Assembly: GCF_006438955.1 (NCBI RefSeq)
Contig: NZ_RCZK01000015.1
Location: forward strand, 1 to 42,920
Length of the DNA stretch: 42,920 nt
Direction: 5' to 3'
Source of the DNA: Sphingomonas oligophenolica
GTDB lineage: Bacteria; Pseudomonadota; Alphaproteobacteria; Sphingomonadales; Sphingomonadaceae
Part shown: one piece after another, positions 17,263-25,669 of the stretch
Layout of the letters: each line of letters begins with the position of its first letter
How positions within the stretch are numbered: position 1 is the first letter of the stretch
Made by a program: the position numbers and the translations under genes
The notes under the pieces: generated by a model
The model's input: the letters and a program-made list of their open reading frames with translations, nothing else
The model's database searches: none
What the model was told of the DNA's origin: nothing

Positions 17263-18135
17263 ATGCCAGCTGAATGGACGCTTGGGATCATCGGGGGTTC
17301 CGGATTATACGCGATCGACGCGCTGGAGGATGCGCACTGGGTCTCGATCGACACGCCATGGGGCACGCCGTCCGATGCCATTTTGCACGGTCGGATCGGC
17401 GATGTCGCGCTGCGATTCCTGCCGCGCCACGGTCGCGGCCACCCTATTCCGCCGAGCGAGGTCAACGCGCGCGCCAACATCGACGCGTTGAAGCGCGCGG
17501 GCTGCACCGACCTGATTGCGATCAGCTCGATCGGGTCGCTCCGCGAAACGCTCGCACCCGGCACCTTCGTCCTCGTCGACCAGTTCATCGATCGCACCGT
17601 CGCACGCGCTTCGAGCTTCTTCGGCACGGGGCTCGTCGCGCATGTCTCGATGGCGGACCCGGTCTGCCCGCGGCTGTCGACGATGGCGGCGCAGGCGATC
17701 GACGCGGCGGGTGGCCGATCGGCGATGGGCGCAACCTATCTCGCGATGGAAGGCCCGCAATTTTCGACCCGCGCCGAAAGCCACCTCTATCGCCAATGGG
17801 GTGCCGACGTGATCGGGATGACCGCGATGCCCGAGGCCAAGCTCGCGCGCGAGGCCGAGCTACCCTACGCGCTGATCGGGATGGTCACCGATTACGATTG
17901 CTGGCGCGAAGAAGCCGCGTTCGTCGAGGTCAGCGCGCTGATCGAACAGATGACCGCGAACGGCGCGGTCGCGCGGCGCTGCGTCGAGCACTTCGTCGCC
18001 GCGCTCCCCGCGACCCGCACGCCCTCCCCGCTCGACACCGTGCTCGACCAGGCGTTGATCACCCCGCCCGAGGCCCGCGATCCTGCGGTGGTGGCGAGAC
18101 TCGACGCGATTGCCGGGCGCGTGCTGCGCCGATAG
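17263..18135 (+). CDS. mtnP: S-methyl-5'-thioadenosine phosphorylase
   Basis: A 290-residue phosphorylase that splits methylthioadenosine, a by-product of polyamine and homoserine-lactone synthesis, into adenine and methylthioribose-1-phosphate for methionine salvage. It shows LGIIGGSGLY (phosphate loop), RHGRGHPIPPSEVNARAN, AISSIGSLRE, AMEGPQFSTRAES, DVIGMTAMPEAKLARE and TDYDCW, all typical of MTAP family II phosphorylases. The ATG at 17263 follows GAGGGAG. Other mtn genes are not present in the window. mbfA follows 33 bp later on the same strand. Confidence 0.95.
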   Translation: MPAEWTLGIIGGSGLYAIDALEDAHWVSIDTPWGTPSDAILHGRIGDVALRFLPRHGRGHPIPPSEVNARANIDALKRAGCTDLIAISSIGSLRETLAPGTFVLVDQFIDRTVARASSFFGTGLVAHVSMADPVCPRLSTMAAQAIDAAGGRSAMGATYLAMEGPQFSTRAESHLYRQWGADVIGMTAMPEAKLAREAELPYALIGMVTDYDCWREEAAFVEVSALIEQMTANGAVARRCVEHFVAALPATRTPSPLDTVLDQALITPPEARDPAVVARLDAIAGRVLRR

Positions 18136-18168
18136 CTTTAGCCGCGACGATGTGCTGAAAGACCCGCC

Positions 18169-19125
18169 ATGCGCAGCTTCAACGACCTCACCGAACTCGA
18201 AGTCCTCGCCCTCGCCATCGCGAATGAGGAAGAGGACGGGCGCATCTATGCCGATTATGCCGAAAACCTGCGCGAACATTATCCCGACAGCGCCGCGATG
18301 TTCGACGACATGTCAGCAGAGGAGGATGAGCACCGCCGCGCGCTGATCGACCTGTATGTCGAGAAATTCGGGCGCCACATTCCTTATGTCACGCGGCGCG
18401 ACATCCGCGGCGCGCCCGCGCCCGCGTCGCCGCGGACGACGATCCTGCGCGGGATCGACGCGATCCGCAACGAGGCGCAGCGGATGGAGACCAACGCCAG
18501 CCGCTTCTATCGCGAGGCGGCCGATCGCAGCACCGACGCGCCGATCCGCAAATTGCTCGGCGACCTCGCGCATGCCGAACTCGATCACCTGAAGACCGCG
18601 GGTGAGATCGAGGCAAAGCGGCTGCCCGGCGAACGCCGCGACCGCGAAGACGACGCTGCGCATAAACGCTTCGTCCTCCAGATCGTCCAGCCCGGGCTCG
18701 TCGGGCTGATGGACGGGTCGGTCTCGACACTCGCCCCCGTCTTCGCCGCGGCGTTCGCGACCCACCAACCCCACGACGCGCTGCTCGTCGGGCTCGCCGC
18801 CAGCATCGGCGCGGGGATCAGCATGGGATTCGCCGAAGCGCTCGCCGATGACGGCAAGCTGTCGGGACGCGGCGCGCCGCTGCTGCGCGGCCTCGTCTGC
18901 GGCGCGATGACGACCGCGGGCGGGATCGGCCACACGCTCCCCTTCCTGATCGACGATTTCTGGACCGCGACGATCATCGCGGGGGTCGTGACGCTCATCG
19001 AACTCTCGATCATCGCGTGGATCCAGTTCCGCTACATGGATACCCCGCCGATTTCCGCCGCCGCCAAGGTGATGCTCGGCGGCGCGCTGGTACTCGCCGC
19101 AGGGATCGCGATCGGAAGCGGGTGA
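18169..19125 (+). CDS. mbfA: Membrane-bound ferritin MbfA (ferritin-like domain fused to VIT1-type transporter)
   Basis: A 318-residue fusion. Residues 1 to about 155 are a rubrerythrin/ferritin-like four-helix domain with iron ligands in ANEEEDGRIY, AEEDEHRRA, ETNASRFYREA and DLAHAELDHL. Residues from about 160 to the end are a VIT1/CCC1-type membrane domain beginning QPGLVGLMDGSVSTLAPVF and containing SIGAGISMGFAEAL, with roughly five membrane helices. MbfA of Bradyrhizobium and Agrobacterium exports iron and protects against iron and peroxide stress, under the regulator Irr. I saw no clear Irr box (ICE motif) in the 33-bp gap to mtnP, so it may be cotranscribed with mtnP or use a promoter inside it. 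Confidence 0.93.
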   Translation: MRSFNDLTELEVLALAIANEEEDGRIYADYAENLREHYPDSAAMFDDMSAEEDEHRRALIDLYVEKFGRHIPYVTRRDIRGAPAPASPRTTILRGIDAIRNEAQRMETNASRFYREAADRSTDAPIRKLLGDLAHAELDHLKTAGEIEAKRLPGERRDREDDAAHKRFVLQIVQPGLVGLMDGSVSTLAPVFAAAFATHQPHDALLVGLAASIGAGISMGFAEALADDGKLSGRGAPLLRGLVCGAMTTAGGIGHTLPFLIDDFWTATIIAGVVTLIELSIIAWIQFRYMDTPPISAAAKVMLGGALVLAAGIAIGSG

Positions 19126-19164
19126 GAAACGCAGGTGGGGATGGCGTTACCCCCGGGCGTTGAA

Positions 19165-20505
19165 CTAATCGCCCGACACGGCGGGCAGCCCCTCTACCGA
19201 TGGCACCTCGCCGCGCAACGCCGCGTCGAATTGCGCGCGGTCGAACTTGCCCTCCCATCGCGACACCACAATCGTCGCGACCGCGTTGCCGACGAAGTTG
19301 GTGAGGCTGCGGCATTCCGACATGAATCGATCGATGCCCAGGATCAGCGCCATCCCCGCGACCGGCACGGTGGGCACGATCGACAGCGTCGCCGCCAGCG
19401 TGATGAACCCCGCGCCGGTCACCCCCGCCGCCCCCTTCGACGACAGCATCGCGACGCCGAGCAGCAGCAGCTCCTGTCCCAACGTCAGGTCGACGCTGCA
19501 CGCCTGCGCGATGAACAGTGCCGCGAGCGTCATGTAAATGTTGGTGCCATCGAGGTTGAACGAATAGCCGGTCGGCACAACCAGTCCGACGATCGATTTG
19601 GGGCACCCCGCGCGCTCCAGTTTCTCGATCAGCAGCGGCAGCGCGCTTTCCGACGACGAGGTGCCGAGCACCAGCAACAATTCGGCCTTGAGATAGCCGA
19701 TCAACCGGAAAATCGAAAAGCCGCACGCCCAGCCCACCAGCCCGAGCACGCCAAGCACGAACAGCAGCGAGGTGAGATAGAATGTCGCCACGAGCAGCGC
19801 GAGGTTGGCGAGCGTGCCGACGCCGTACGCGCCGATCGTGAACGCCATCGCGCCGAATGCGCCGATCGGCGCCGCGCGCATCAGGATCGCGACGACGCGG
19901 AACACGACGACCGACACCTCCTCGAGCAGATCGAGCACGCACGCGCCGCGCGATCCCACCAGCGCCAGCGCGATGCCGAACAGGATCGCGACGAACAGCA
20001 CCTGCAGGATGCTTCCCGACGTCAGCGCCGAGACGAAGGTGTCGGGGATGATCGCAGTGAGGAACCCGGTGATCGAGGTATCGTGCGCCTGCGCGGCATA
20101 GGTCGCGACCTTGCTGGTATCGAGCGTCGCAGGATCGATGTTGAGCCCCGCGCCGGGCCGCACGACATGGGCGACGATCATCCCGACGATCAGCGCGGCG
20201 GTGGAGAAGAACAGGAAATAGGCAAGCGCTTTGCCCGCGACGCGCCCGACCGACGCGAGATCGCGCATCCCCGCGATGCCGGTGACGATCGTCAAGAAGA
20301 TGACCGGCGCGATGATCATCTTGACGAGCTTGATGAACGCGTCGCCGAGCGGCTTGAGCGCTTCTCCGGTGGTCGGTGCGAGATAGCCGATCAACGCGCC
20401 CGCCACGATCGCGACGAGCACCTGGAAATAAAGGTGCGCGTACCACCGCGGGCGCGGGCGCACGCGTTCGTCAGTCCGTTCGATCCGCAACGCGCCCTCC
20501 GCCAT
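19165..20505 (-). CDS. dctA: Dicarboxylate/amino acid:cation symporter (DctA-like)
   Basis: A 446-residue inner-membrane transporter of the DAACS (SLC1-type) family, which couples uptake of C4-dicarboxylates or acidic amino acids to H+ or Na+. Conserved parts are [20 protein letters not shown], the serine-rich hairpin HP1 ([13 protein letters not shown]), the TM7 motif [14 protein letters not shown] and HP2 ([20 protein letters not shown]). The C-terminus has [20 protein letters not shown], typical of DctA rather than of glutamate carriers. There is no DctB/DctD pair nearby. It is the last gene of a same-strand run after the SGNH-like gene (29 bp gap) and converges with mbfA. Confidence 0.92.
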   Translation of the reverse strand: MAEGALRIERTDERVRPRPRWYAHLYFQVLVAIVAGALIGYLAPTTGEALKPLGDAFIKLVKMIIAPVIFLTIVTGIAGMRDLASVGRVAGKALAYFLFFSTAALIVGMIVAHVVRPGAGLNIDPATLDTSKVATYAAQAHDTSITGFLTAIIPDTFVSALTSGSILQVLFVAILFGIALALVGSRGACVLDLLEEVSVVVFRVVAILMRAAPIGAFGAMAFTIGAYGVGTLANLALLVATFYLTSLLFVLGVLGLVGWACGFSIFRLIGYLKAELLLVLGTSSSESALPLLIEKLERAGCPKSIVGLVVPTGYSFNLDGTNIYMTLAALFIAQACSVDLTLGQELLLLGVAMLSSKGAAGVTGAGFITLAATLSIVPTVPVAGMALILGIDRFMSECRSLTNFVGNAVATIVVSRWEGKFDRAQFDAALRGEVPSVEGLPAVSGD

Positions 20506-20534
20506 TTGCCGCCAGCGTTACGAAGCGGCGCGGA

Positions 20535-21452
20535 TCACGGCAAGCGGCGCGGCGCAATCGGTGCCTCGCACGGCTCGCCATAGAGCTGGCGTGCGGCCAC
20601 GGTCTGGAGCGCCACCGCCTGGTCGGGCGACAGCCCGAGCTCGCTTGCGGCGCGCTCGGTCGGGCCAAACCGGCGCGGGTCCTGCCCAGTCATTGCGCCG
20701 AGCACGGTCAGCGCCTCGAGATAATAGCCCGCCGCGCTCGCGTGATAATGGTCCCACGCCCACAGTTCGATCTGGTTGGGCGCGATGCCGTCATAGGGAT
20801 TGGCATCCGCGACCCCGCCCGCGATCGCGCAATTGAACGCCTGCCCGACCGGGTTGACGCGGCGGACCTGCTTCACCGCCCGCTGCGCACGGTCGTAACC
20901 ACGCCGGACGTCGATCGCCATCTGATAGATCGATCGTCCGGTCCACGGCTTGTCGGGCTGATAGGTCAGATCGGGGCGCGACCAGGTCGCGGTCAGGCTG
21001 ATGTCGACCTTGGGGTTCCTCGCCGCGAACAATCTGCCGAACCGCGCCGCATAAGAAACCAAACCCGCCGCGTTGCCCGGCTGCGCGGGATCGAGCGTGC
21101 TGTAATCCTGCAGCACGACATGGTCCCAGCGCCGATCGACAACCGATGAGTTGTTGTCCCAGTGCCAGGCAAGCGATCGGCCCGGCGCGGTTTCGAGATA
21201 GACGTCGTAATCGAGCCCCATCTCGCTCGCGAGCAGCTTGAACAGCGCGGGCACCCCGCCGACGCCATCGTCGTTCAGGTCGGTGACGGTCTCCGCCCGA
21301 TACCGCCACACCGGCGACAGCGCGCCGAAGGTGAAGCTGTTGCCGACGAACAACACGGTTTGCCGCGGCGCCGTCGCGGCGGGGGACGCGGTCGCCGGCG
21401 TCGCGACTGCCATCAGCAGGGCGGCGGCGATCGAACCAAGTGGAATCTTCAA
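20535..21452 (-). CDS. Exported SGNH/GDSL-like hydrolase-fold protein (DUF4886-like)
   Basis: A 305-residue exported protein with a signal peptide (IAAALLMAVATPATASP). Just after it comes LFVGNSFTFG, the GNSxT-type block I of DUF4886/SGNH proteins, whose Ser would be the nucleophile. Near the C-terminus, WDHYHASAAGYYLEAL supplies the Asp-x-x-His of block V. WDHVVLQDYSTL resembles block III. These blocks suggest an esterase or acetyl hydrolase acting on envelope polysaccharide or lipid. It follows the polysaccharide deacetylase gene on the same strand by about 40 bp, which supports an envelope-carbohydrate role. No substrate can be assigned. Confidence 0.75.
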   Translation of the reverse strand: MKIPLGSIAAALLMAVATPATASPAATAPRQTVLFVGNSFTFGALSPVWRYRAETVTDLNDDGVGGVPALFKLLASEMGLDYDVYLETAPGRSLAWHWDNNSSVVDRRWDHVVLQDYSTLDPAQPGNAAGLVSYAARFGRLFAARNPKVDISLTATWSRPDLTYQPDKPWTGRSIYQMAIDVRRGYDRAQRAVKQVRRVNPVGQAFNCAIAGGVADANPYDGIAPNQIELWAWDHYHASAAGYYLEALTVLGAMTGQDPRRFGPTERAASELGLSPDQAVALQTVAARQLYGEPCEAPIAPRRLP

Positions 21453-21491
21453 CGCATGTTCCTCACGAATATCGGGCCGACGCGCCCTGGA

Positions 21492-22523
21492 TCAAACGGC
21501 ACTGGCATCGATCACCTCGGCCAATCCGGTGGGCGCGATCCCCAGCGCGTCGAGCCGGTCAAGCATCACATCCCACCACCGCCAGAACCGCGCCAGATCG
21601 CGGGCATCGCGCACATAGGGGGTGTGCCCCGGTTCGAGCGAGGGCGAATGGAACGAGAAGACGAGCAGCCGCAGCCCGCTTTCGACCGCAGCATCTACCG
21701 CCTGGAGAGCATCGCGGATCGGCATGTCCTCGGGCGTCAGCGACACCCGTTGGAGCAGCCCTGCGCGCGCGAATACGCCGCGCGCCCTCGGGATCGCCCC
21801 CAGCGCGTCGTAAAGCCCGGCTCCACGATGCCGCATCAGCCCGGCGAACATTGTCGTAAAGGGCAGCTCGACGAGCGGGCCGGCCCGATACGCCGCGCTG
21901 CCGACGGCGCGAAAATCGGGACCGCCATCGCCGCGATAATCGTAGCGCGCGCGGATCGTGCTATCGATCCGATACCCCCGTGCGGCAAGCAGGTCGATCG
22001 TGTCGGGGCCGATCCCGTACCGCCCCGACCGGAAGATCAGCGGTGCCGCGCCGAACGCCGTGGTCAGCGCATCGGTCAGCGAAGCGATCTTCGCCGCCTC
22101 CAGTGCGCGCGGCAGGTTGCCCGCATAGCCGTCCCCCGGCGATGCCTCCGCAAACGGCGGCGTGACCCAGCCATGCAACTGTGCACCGATCGCCGAACGC
22201 CCATCGGCCAGCGTCGCGGCCAGGATATCGACCGACGCGGGATCGCTCACGACGGGGTGATCGACGAACGATGTCAGCGGCACCCCACGATCCACGAACC
22301 GGCGGTGCGCGGCGGGAAATGCGCGCATCGCGCTCGTCGCGCGGTCGGCGGGATCGAACGGGCGCGACCAGTCGAACTCTTCCTCGACATCGACATGGAC
22401 CATGAACCGCGTGCCGAACGCGTCGGGCCACACGACCAGATCGCGCGCGACCGGGGGCGGCACCCGATACGGCGGTCCGGCGCGATCCGCCACGTCAGTT
22501 GGTCGCTTGCCCCACCTTGTCAT
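21492..22523 (-). CDS. Polysaccharide deacetylase family protein (WalW-like)
   Basis: A protein of about 340 residues related to the NodB-type carbohydrate esterases, of the WalW subgroup. It shows FMVHVDVEEEFDWSRPF (the Asp that acts as base and metal ligand), LTSFVDHPVV, GAQLHGWVTPPF (the His metal region), IFRSGRYGIGPDTIDLLAAR (motif 3) and LLVFSFHSPSLEPGHTPYV near the end (the His). There is no signal peptide, so it may be cytoplasmic or act with membrane carriers. Two starts are possible: ATG 22523, overlapping the kinase gene by 29 bp, or GTG 22493, just after the kinase stop. It is tightly linked to the upstream sensor kinase and the downstream SGNH-like gene, suggesting a cell-envelope polysaccharide unit. 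Confidence 0.85.
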   Translation of the reverse strand: MTRWGKRPTDVADRAGPPYRVPPPVARDLVVWPDAFGTRFMVHVDVEEEFDWSRPFDPADRATSAMRAFPAAHRRFVDRGVPLTSFVDHPVVSDPASVDILAATLADGRSAIGAQLHGWVTPPFAEASPGDGYAGNLPRALEAAKIASLTDALTTAFGAAPLIFRSGRYGIGPDTIDLLAARGYRIDSTIRARYDYRGDGGPDFRAVGSAAYRAGPLVELPFTTMFAGLMRHRGAGLYDALGAIPRARGVFARAGLLQRVSLTPEDMPIRDALQAVDAAVESGLRLLVFSFHSPSLEPGHTPYVRDARDLARFWRWWDVMLDRLDALGIAPTGLAEVIDASAV

Positions 22524-24249
22524 CTACGGCGGCGGGCAGCCGCAATGTCAAGCGATCCGCGGCGATCACCAGCTCGCCGCCGAGTTGGCGCGCCAGGTTG
22601 CGTGTCAGCCGGAGCGCGAACCCCACGCCAAGCAGCGATGCCCCCGCGGCAACGCTCAAATCGTCCGCGTCCGCCTCGATCCGCATCAGCGCATCGACGT
22701 CACGATCTCCGAAGGAGACCGGACGGGTGATGTCGAGGATCACGGTGTCGAGCGCGGTCGCGCCCTGCACCGCGATCCGCTCGCCGGCCCCCGCCGCGCC
22801 GATCGCGGTCCCCAACAGCCGCGCCAGCAATCGTTCGCCAAGCCGATCGTCGATCCGCACCGCGATATCGGGATCGACCTCGACCGCCAACGTCGCCGAT
22901 CGGGTGTGCGCCAGTGGTTCGAGATCGCCCGCGATCCGCACGAGCAGCGGCTGGACATGGACGACGGTAGGTCGTTGTTCGAGCGCGCTGCCGTCGATCC
23001 GCGCCAGTGTATCGAGATCGTCGATCGCCGCGATCAGCGCGCTGGCCTGTTCGCGGATCGTCGTCGCATGCGCGCGATAGCTCGGCGCGACGGGGCCGAG
23101 CAATTGGGTCTCGATCAGCTCGGCGAACCCGGCGATGGCGTTGGTCGGGGTGCGCAGTTCATGGACCAGCTGGCGCAGCGAATCCGATCGCTCACTGCCC
23201 TCGGGCGTCGGCGACGCCGCCGCCTCGTCGACCCGCGGCCGCCGCGCGACGCCGCGGTAACCGGTGAACCGCCCGCTCGCATGGTCGAAGATCGGCTCAC
23301 CCGCGATCCGCCACGATCCTGCAGCGTCGGACGCGCCGCCGATATCGAGCCGCGCCTGCGCGAACCGCGCGCGCTGACGGATCGCGCCACCCGCCGCGGC
23401 ATCGACTTGCGTTTCCCCTTGGCGCGCCGAATGCGCGAACGACACCCCGATCAATGCGCCGCGCGCAACCCCGTCGAGCCACCGCACGACGCCGTCGCGA
23501 TCGGTCTCGTACTGGAACGACAGGGCGCGCGTCGGCGCAAAAGCGGCGGCGTCTCTGCCGTCGCGCTGGCGCTGGAACGCATCGATCCGCGCGACGAGAT
23601 TGGCGATCGGCGATCCGGGTGTCGCGTCCACATCGGGCGGCACATCGTCGCGCCGCTCTTCCTGGCGAAGCGCTTCGGCGATGACCGGCAGTTTCCGCGT
23701 GACATCGCCGAGCGACACGAACGGTGTCGCGCTGCGCGGCGTATCGGGCGCAGGAGTCAACGGCGACGGTGGGGCGAGATCACGGTCGTTCGCGGGCTGA
23801 ACGACCGCGCCCTGCACGGAATCGTCGTGCAGCACGAAATCGGTCGCCCCGAAGCTTTCGAGGCCCCGCGCGACCTCGCCCGGCAGATCGCGCCGGTGAC
23901 GCAGGATCGAGCGGCCCTCGGGGGTCAGCCGCGACAGCAGCGCCAGCCACTCCGCAGCGGGAAGCACCGCGGTCCGTAGCACCGGCGCCGCCACCGCCAG
24001 CCGATCCTCCGCGAAAAACCCGACCAGCGCCGCGCCCGGCGTCGCAAACGCCACCGCGCGCGCGCTTGCCGCGCGCACTGACTCGGGCACCGCCTGGCGC
24101 AACAGGCGCAGCCTCGCGATGGTGGGTTCGTCCGCGGGAATCCGGCCGCGGCTCATCAGGTCGACCAGCTGTCGCCACGCGGATTGCGCACCGACGCCGG
24201 GCGTCATGTCCGCCGACAGAATCGTGGTCAGGCTGTCGTCGAACCGCAC
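22495..24249 (-). CDS. Sensor histidine kinase with PAS-like domain and degenerate ATPase domain
   Basis: A soluble kinase-like protein of 584 residues. Residues 1-230 are a helical region of no known family; about 240-340 look like a PAS fold (SFQYETDRDGVVRWLDG to FTGYRGVARR). The HisKA helix has His363 in LRQLVHELRTPTNAIAGF. In the following HATPase region the N-box position reads LLGTAIGAA (no Asn), the expected DxGxG G1 box is not recognisable around DITRPVSFGD, and only a weak G2-like LLGVGFALRLTRNLA remains. It may therefore dimerise and accept phosphate but bind ATP poorly. I chose GTG 24249 because GGAGAG lies 7 bases upstream; ATG 24357 is in frame but lies in the divergent promoter region. 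No cognate regulator is adjacent; the WalW-like gene overlaps its end. Confidence 0.83.
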   Translation of the reverse strand: MRFDDSLTTILSADMTPGVGAQSAWRQLVDLMSRGRIPADEPTIARLRLLRQAVPESVRAASARAVAFATPGAALVGFFAEDRLAVAAPVLRTAVLPAAEWLALLSRLTPEGRSILRHRRDLPGEVARGLESFGATDFVLHDDSVQGAVVQPANDRDLAPPSPLTPAPDTPRSATPFVSLGDVTRKLPVIAEALRQEERRDDVPPDVDATPGSPIANLVARIDAFQRQRDGRDAAAFAPTRALSFQYETDRDGVVRWLDGVARGALIGVSFAHSARQGETQVDAAAGGAIRQRARFAQARLDIGGASDAAGSWRIAGEPIFDHASGRFTGYRGVARRPRVDEAAASPTPEGSERSDSLRQLVHELRTPTNAIAGFAELIETQLLGPVAPSYRAHATTIREQASALIAAIDDLDTLARIDGSALEQRPTVVHVQPLLVRIAGDLEPLAHTRSATLAVEVDPDIAVRIDDRLGERLLARLLGTAIGAAGAGERIAVQGATALDTVILDITRPVSFGDRDVDALMRIEADADDLSVAAGASLLGVGFALRLTRNLARQLGGELVIAADRLTLRLPAAVDDKVGQATN

Positions 24250-24436
24250 GGGGCATCTCTCCGGGTTGCGGCGCGCTCGGCGGCGTCGCAACGATTCATT
24301 AACGCTTAGATCGACTCGCGAGAACCGGATAATCGTACGCGTCGCAATGTGGGACAATTGCGTTCGGCCGCAATTTTATTATCGTAGGCTTCGATTCTGC
24401 GTACCAATCGGGTGCGCCAACCGGGGAACACGACGC

Positions 24437-24904
24437 ATGGCGTTCGATCGCATCGATCGGCAGATTTTGGCTCACCTGCAAGAGGACGGCCGGATGACCA
24501 ATGTCGAACTGGCCGACCGGGTCGGGCTGACCGCGCCGCCTTGCCTGCGCCGCGTCCGTGCGCTGGAGGAAGCGGGGATCATCCGCGGCTATCATGCCGA
24601 TCTCGATCCAGCCAGCCTGGGGTTCCCGATCACGGTGTTCGCGATGGTGTCGCTGCGCAGCCAGGCCGAGCTCGATCTCGCCGCGTTCGAGGCGCATGTC
24701 GCGACGATCCCCGAGGTCCGCGAATGCCACATGCTCAACGGCGAGATCGATTTCATCCTCAAGATCGTCGCGGGCGACCTCAAGGGATTTCAGGAAATCC
24801 TCACCACCCAGCTCACCCCCGCGCCCAACGTCGCCAGCGTCAAGACGTCGCTGACGATCCGCACCGCCAAATCGTTGTCGGGGATCCCGGTGAGCGGAAC
24901 CTGA
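24437..24904 (+). CDS. Lrp/AsnC family transcriptional regulator
   Basis: A 155-residue regulator. The N-terminal winged helix-turn-helix is DRIDRQILAHLQEDGRMTN, then VELADRVGLTAPPCLRRVRA. The C-terminal RAM/AsnC ligand domain runs from about residue 70 (FPITVFAMVSLRSQ) to HMLNGEIDFILKIVAGDL and SVKTSLTIRTAKS. Lrp-type proteins form octamers and respond to amino acids. Start ATG 24437 has a GGGGAA site; a long upstream in-frame extension has no family similarity. It diverges from the sensor kinase, sharing a gap of about 190 bp, and may regulate itself or that cluster. The effector amino acid is not evident. Confidence 0.93.
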   Translation: MAFDRIDRQILAHLQEDGRMTNVELADRVGLTAPPCLRRVRALEEAGIIRGYHADLDPASLGFPITVFAMVSLRSQAELDLAAFEAHVATIPEVRECHMLNGEIDFILKIVAGDLKGFQEILTTQLTPAPNVASVKTSLTIRTAKSLSGIPVSGT

Positions 24905-24992
24905 AGCGTCCCGGTCGGCGAACCGACGAAGCATGGATCGAATCGCCATGCGATCCGCGACGGCTTTCTATCGGCGCTAAGTGATTGAACCC

Positions 24993-25069
24993 TGGTGCGC
25001 CCGGAGCGATTCGAACGCCCGGCCCTCAGATTCGTAGTCTGATGCTCTATCCAGCTGAGCTACGGGCGC
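24993..25069 (-). tRNA. tRNA-Arg(ACG)
   Basis: On the minus strand GCGCCCG (from 25069) pairs with CGGGCGC. The D arm is GCTCAGCTGGATAGAGC, the anticodon stem-loop CAGACTACGAATCTG gives ACG, the T arm has GTTCGAATC, and CCA is encoded (24993-24995). Confidence 0.96.
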
Positions 25070-25152
25070 ACAAGGGAGGGGGGCTGATAGATCGGGTTTT
25101 CGGATCGCGCAAGTGCGTTGCGAGACTTATTGCGCGCGACTAGGGCAATGCG

Positions 25153-25662
25153 ATGTCCCGCCTTACCCTCCCGTTCGCATCGCCGATTCTCCTCCTCGTC
25201 CTCATCTCGGGCTGCGCCCGCCATGATCGCGGCTATCCCTCGCTCTTGCCGCGCCCGGTCGAGGCGCTCGGCTTCGCCGAACCCGAAACCGAGCAACCCG
25301 ATGTCAGCCCCGATCCCGCGCTCGACGCCAAGATCGCGGAGCAGCGCCAGTCGCTCGCCCGCGTCGCAAAGGGGTTCACAGACGCCGCCGCCACCGCCGA
25401 GGCAGCAGCGGGCCGCGCCAAGGGACGGGCGGTCGGCACCGACGCCTGGCTCGACGCGCAATCGCGGCTCGCCGAGCTCGACGACTGGCGCGCGCAGGCC
25501 TCCGCGCTCGTCACCGACATCGACCAGATGATCGCCGACCGCGCCGCCGCGCTCGCACCAATCTATCCACCGCTCGCCACGCTGCGCGACCAGGCGGTCG
25601 CGGAGGCCACGCGGCAGGGCCAAGCGATCACGCGGATCGAAGCGATGGTACCGCCCGCCTGA
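25153..25662 (+). CDS. Hypothetical lipoprotein (169 aa)
   Basis: The N-terminus ILLLVLISGC is a lipobox with the Cys at about residue 21, so it is a probable membrane-anchored lipoprotein. The mature part is Ala/Glu/Arg-rich and predicted helical (ARVAKGFTDAAATAEAAAG, then LDAQSRLAELDDWRAQASAL), with a possible coiled coil to the end. No named domain is recognised, though small helical lipoproteins of this type are common in sphingomonads. It converges with the membrane spermidine-synthase-like gene: the two stops are only 7 bp apart and share the palindrome GCTGATCAGC. The function is unknown. Confidence 0.75.
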   Translation: MSRLTLPFASPILLLVLISGCARHDRGYPSLLPRPVEALGFAEPETEQPDVSPDPALDAKIAEQRQSLARVAKGFTDAAATAEAAAGRAKGRAVGTDAWLDAQSRLAELDDWRAQASALVTDIDQMIADRAAALAPIYPPLATLRDQAVAEATRQGQAITRIEAMVPPA

Positions 25663-25669
25663 TCGCTGA

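Noticed and set aside
19135..20583. 482-codon plus-strand frame opposite dctA
   Set aside because: Arg/Asp/His-rich low-complexity translation with no motifs, an exact antisense shadow of a well-conserved transporter; expected at this GC content.
21162..24302. Long plus-strand frames (about 520 codons each) opposite the WalW-like and kinase genes
   Set aside because: They are antisense to genes with clear family motifs and consist of Arg-rich non-conserved sequence.
24249..24357. Upstream ATG (24357) for the sensor kinase
   Set aside because: The added 36 residues are Arg-rich and lie in the divergent promoter region; GTG 24249 has a good GGAGAG site.
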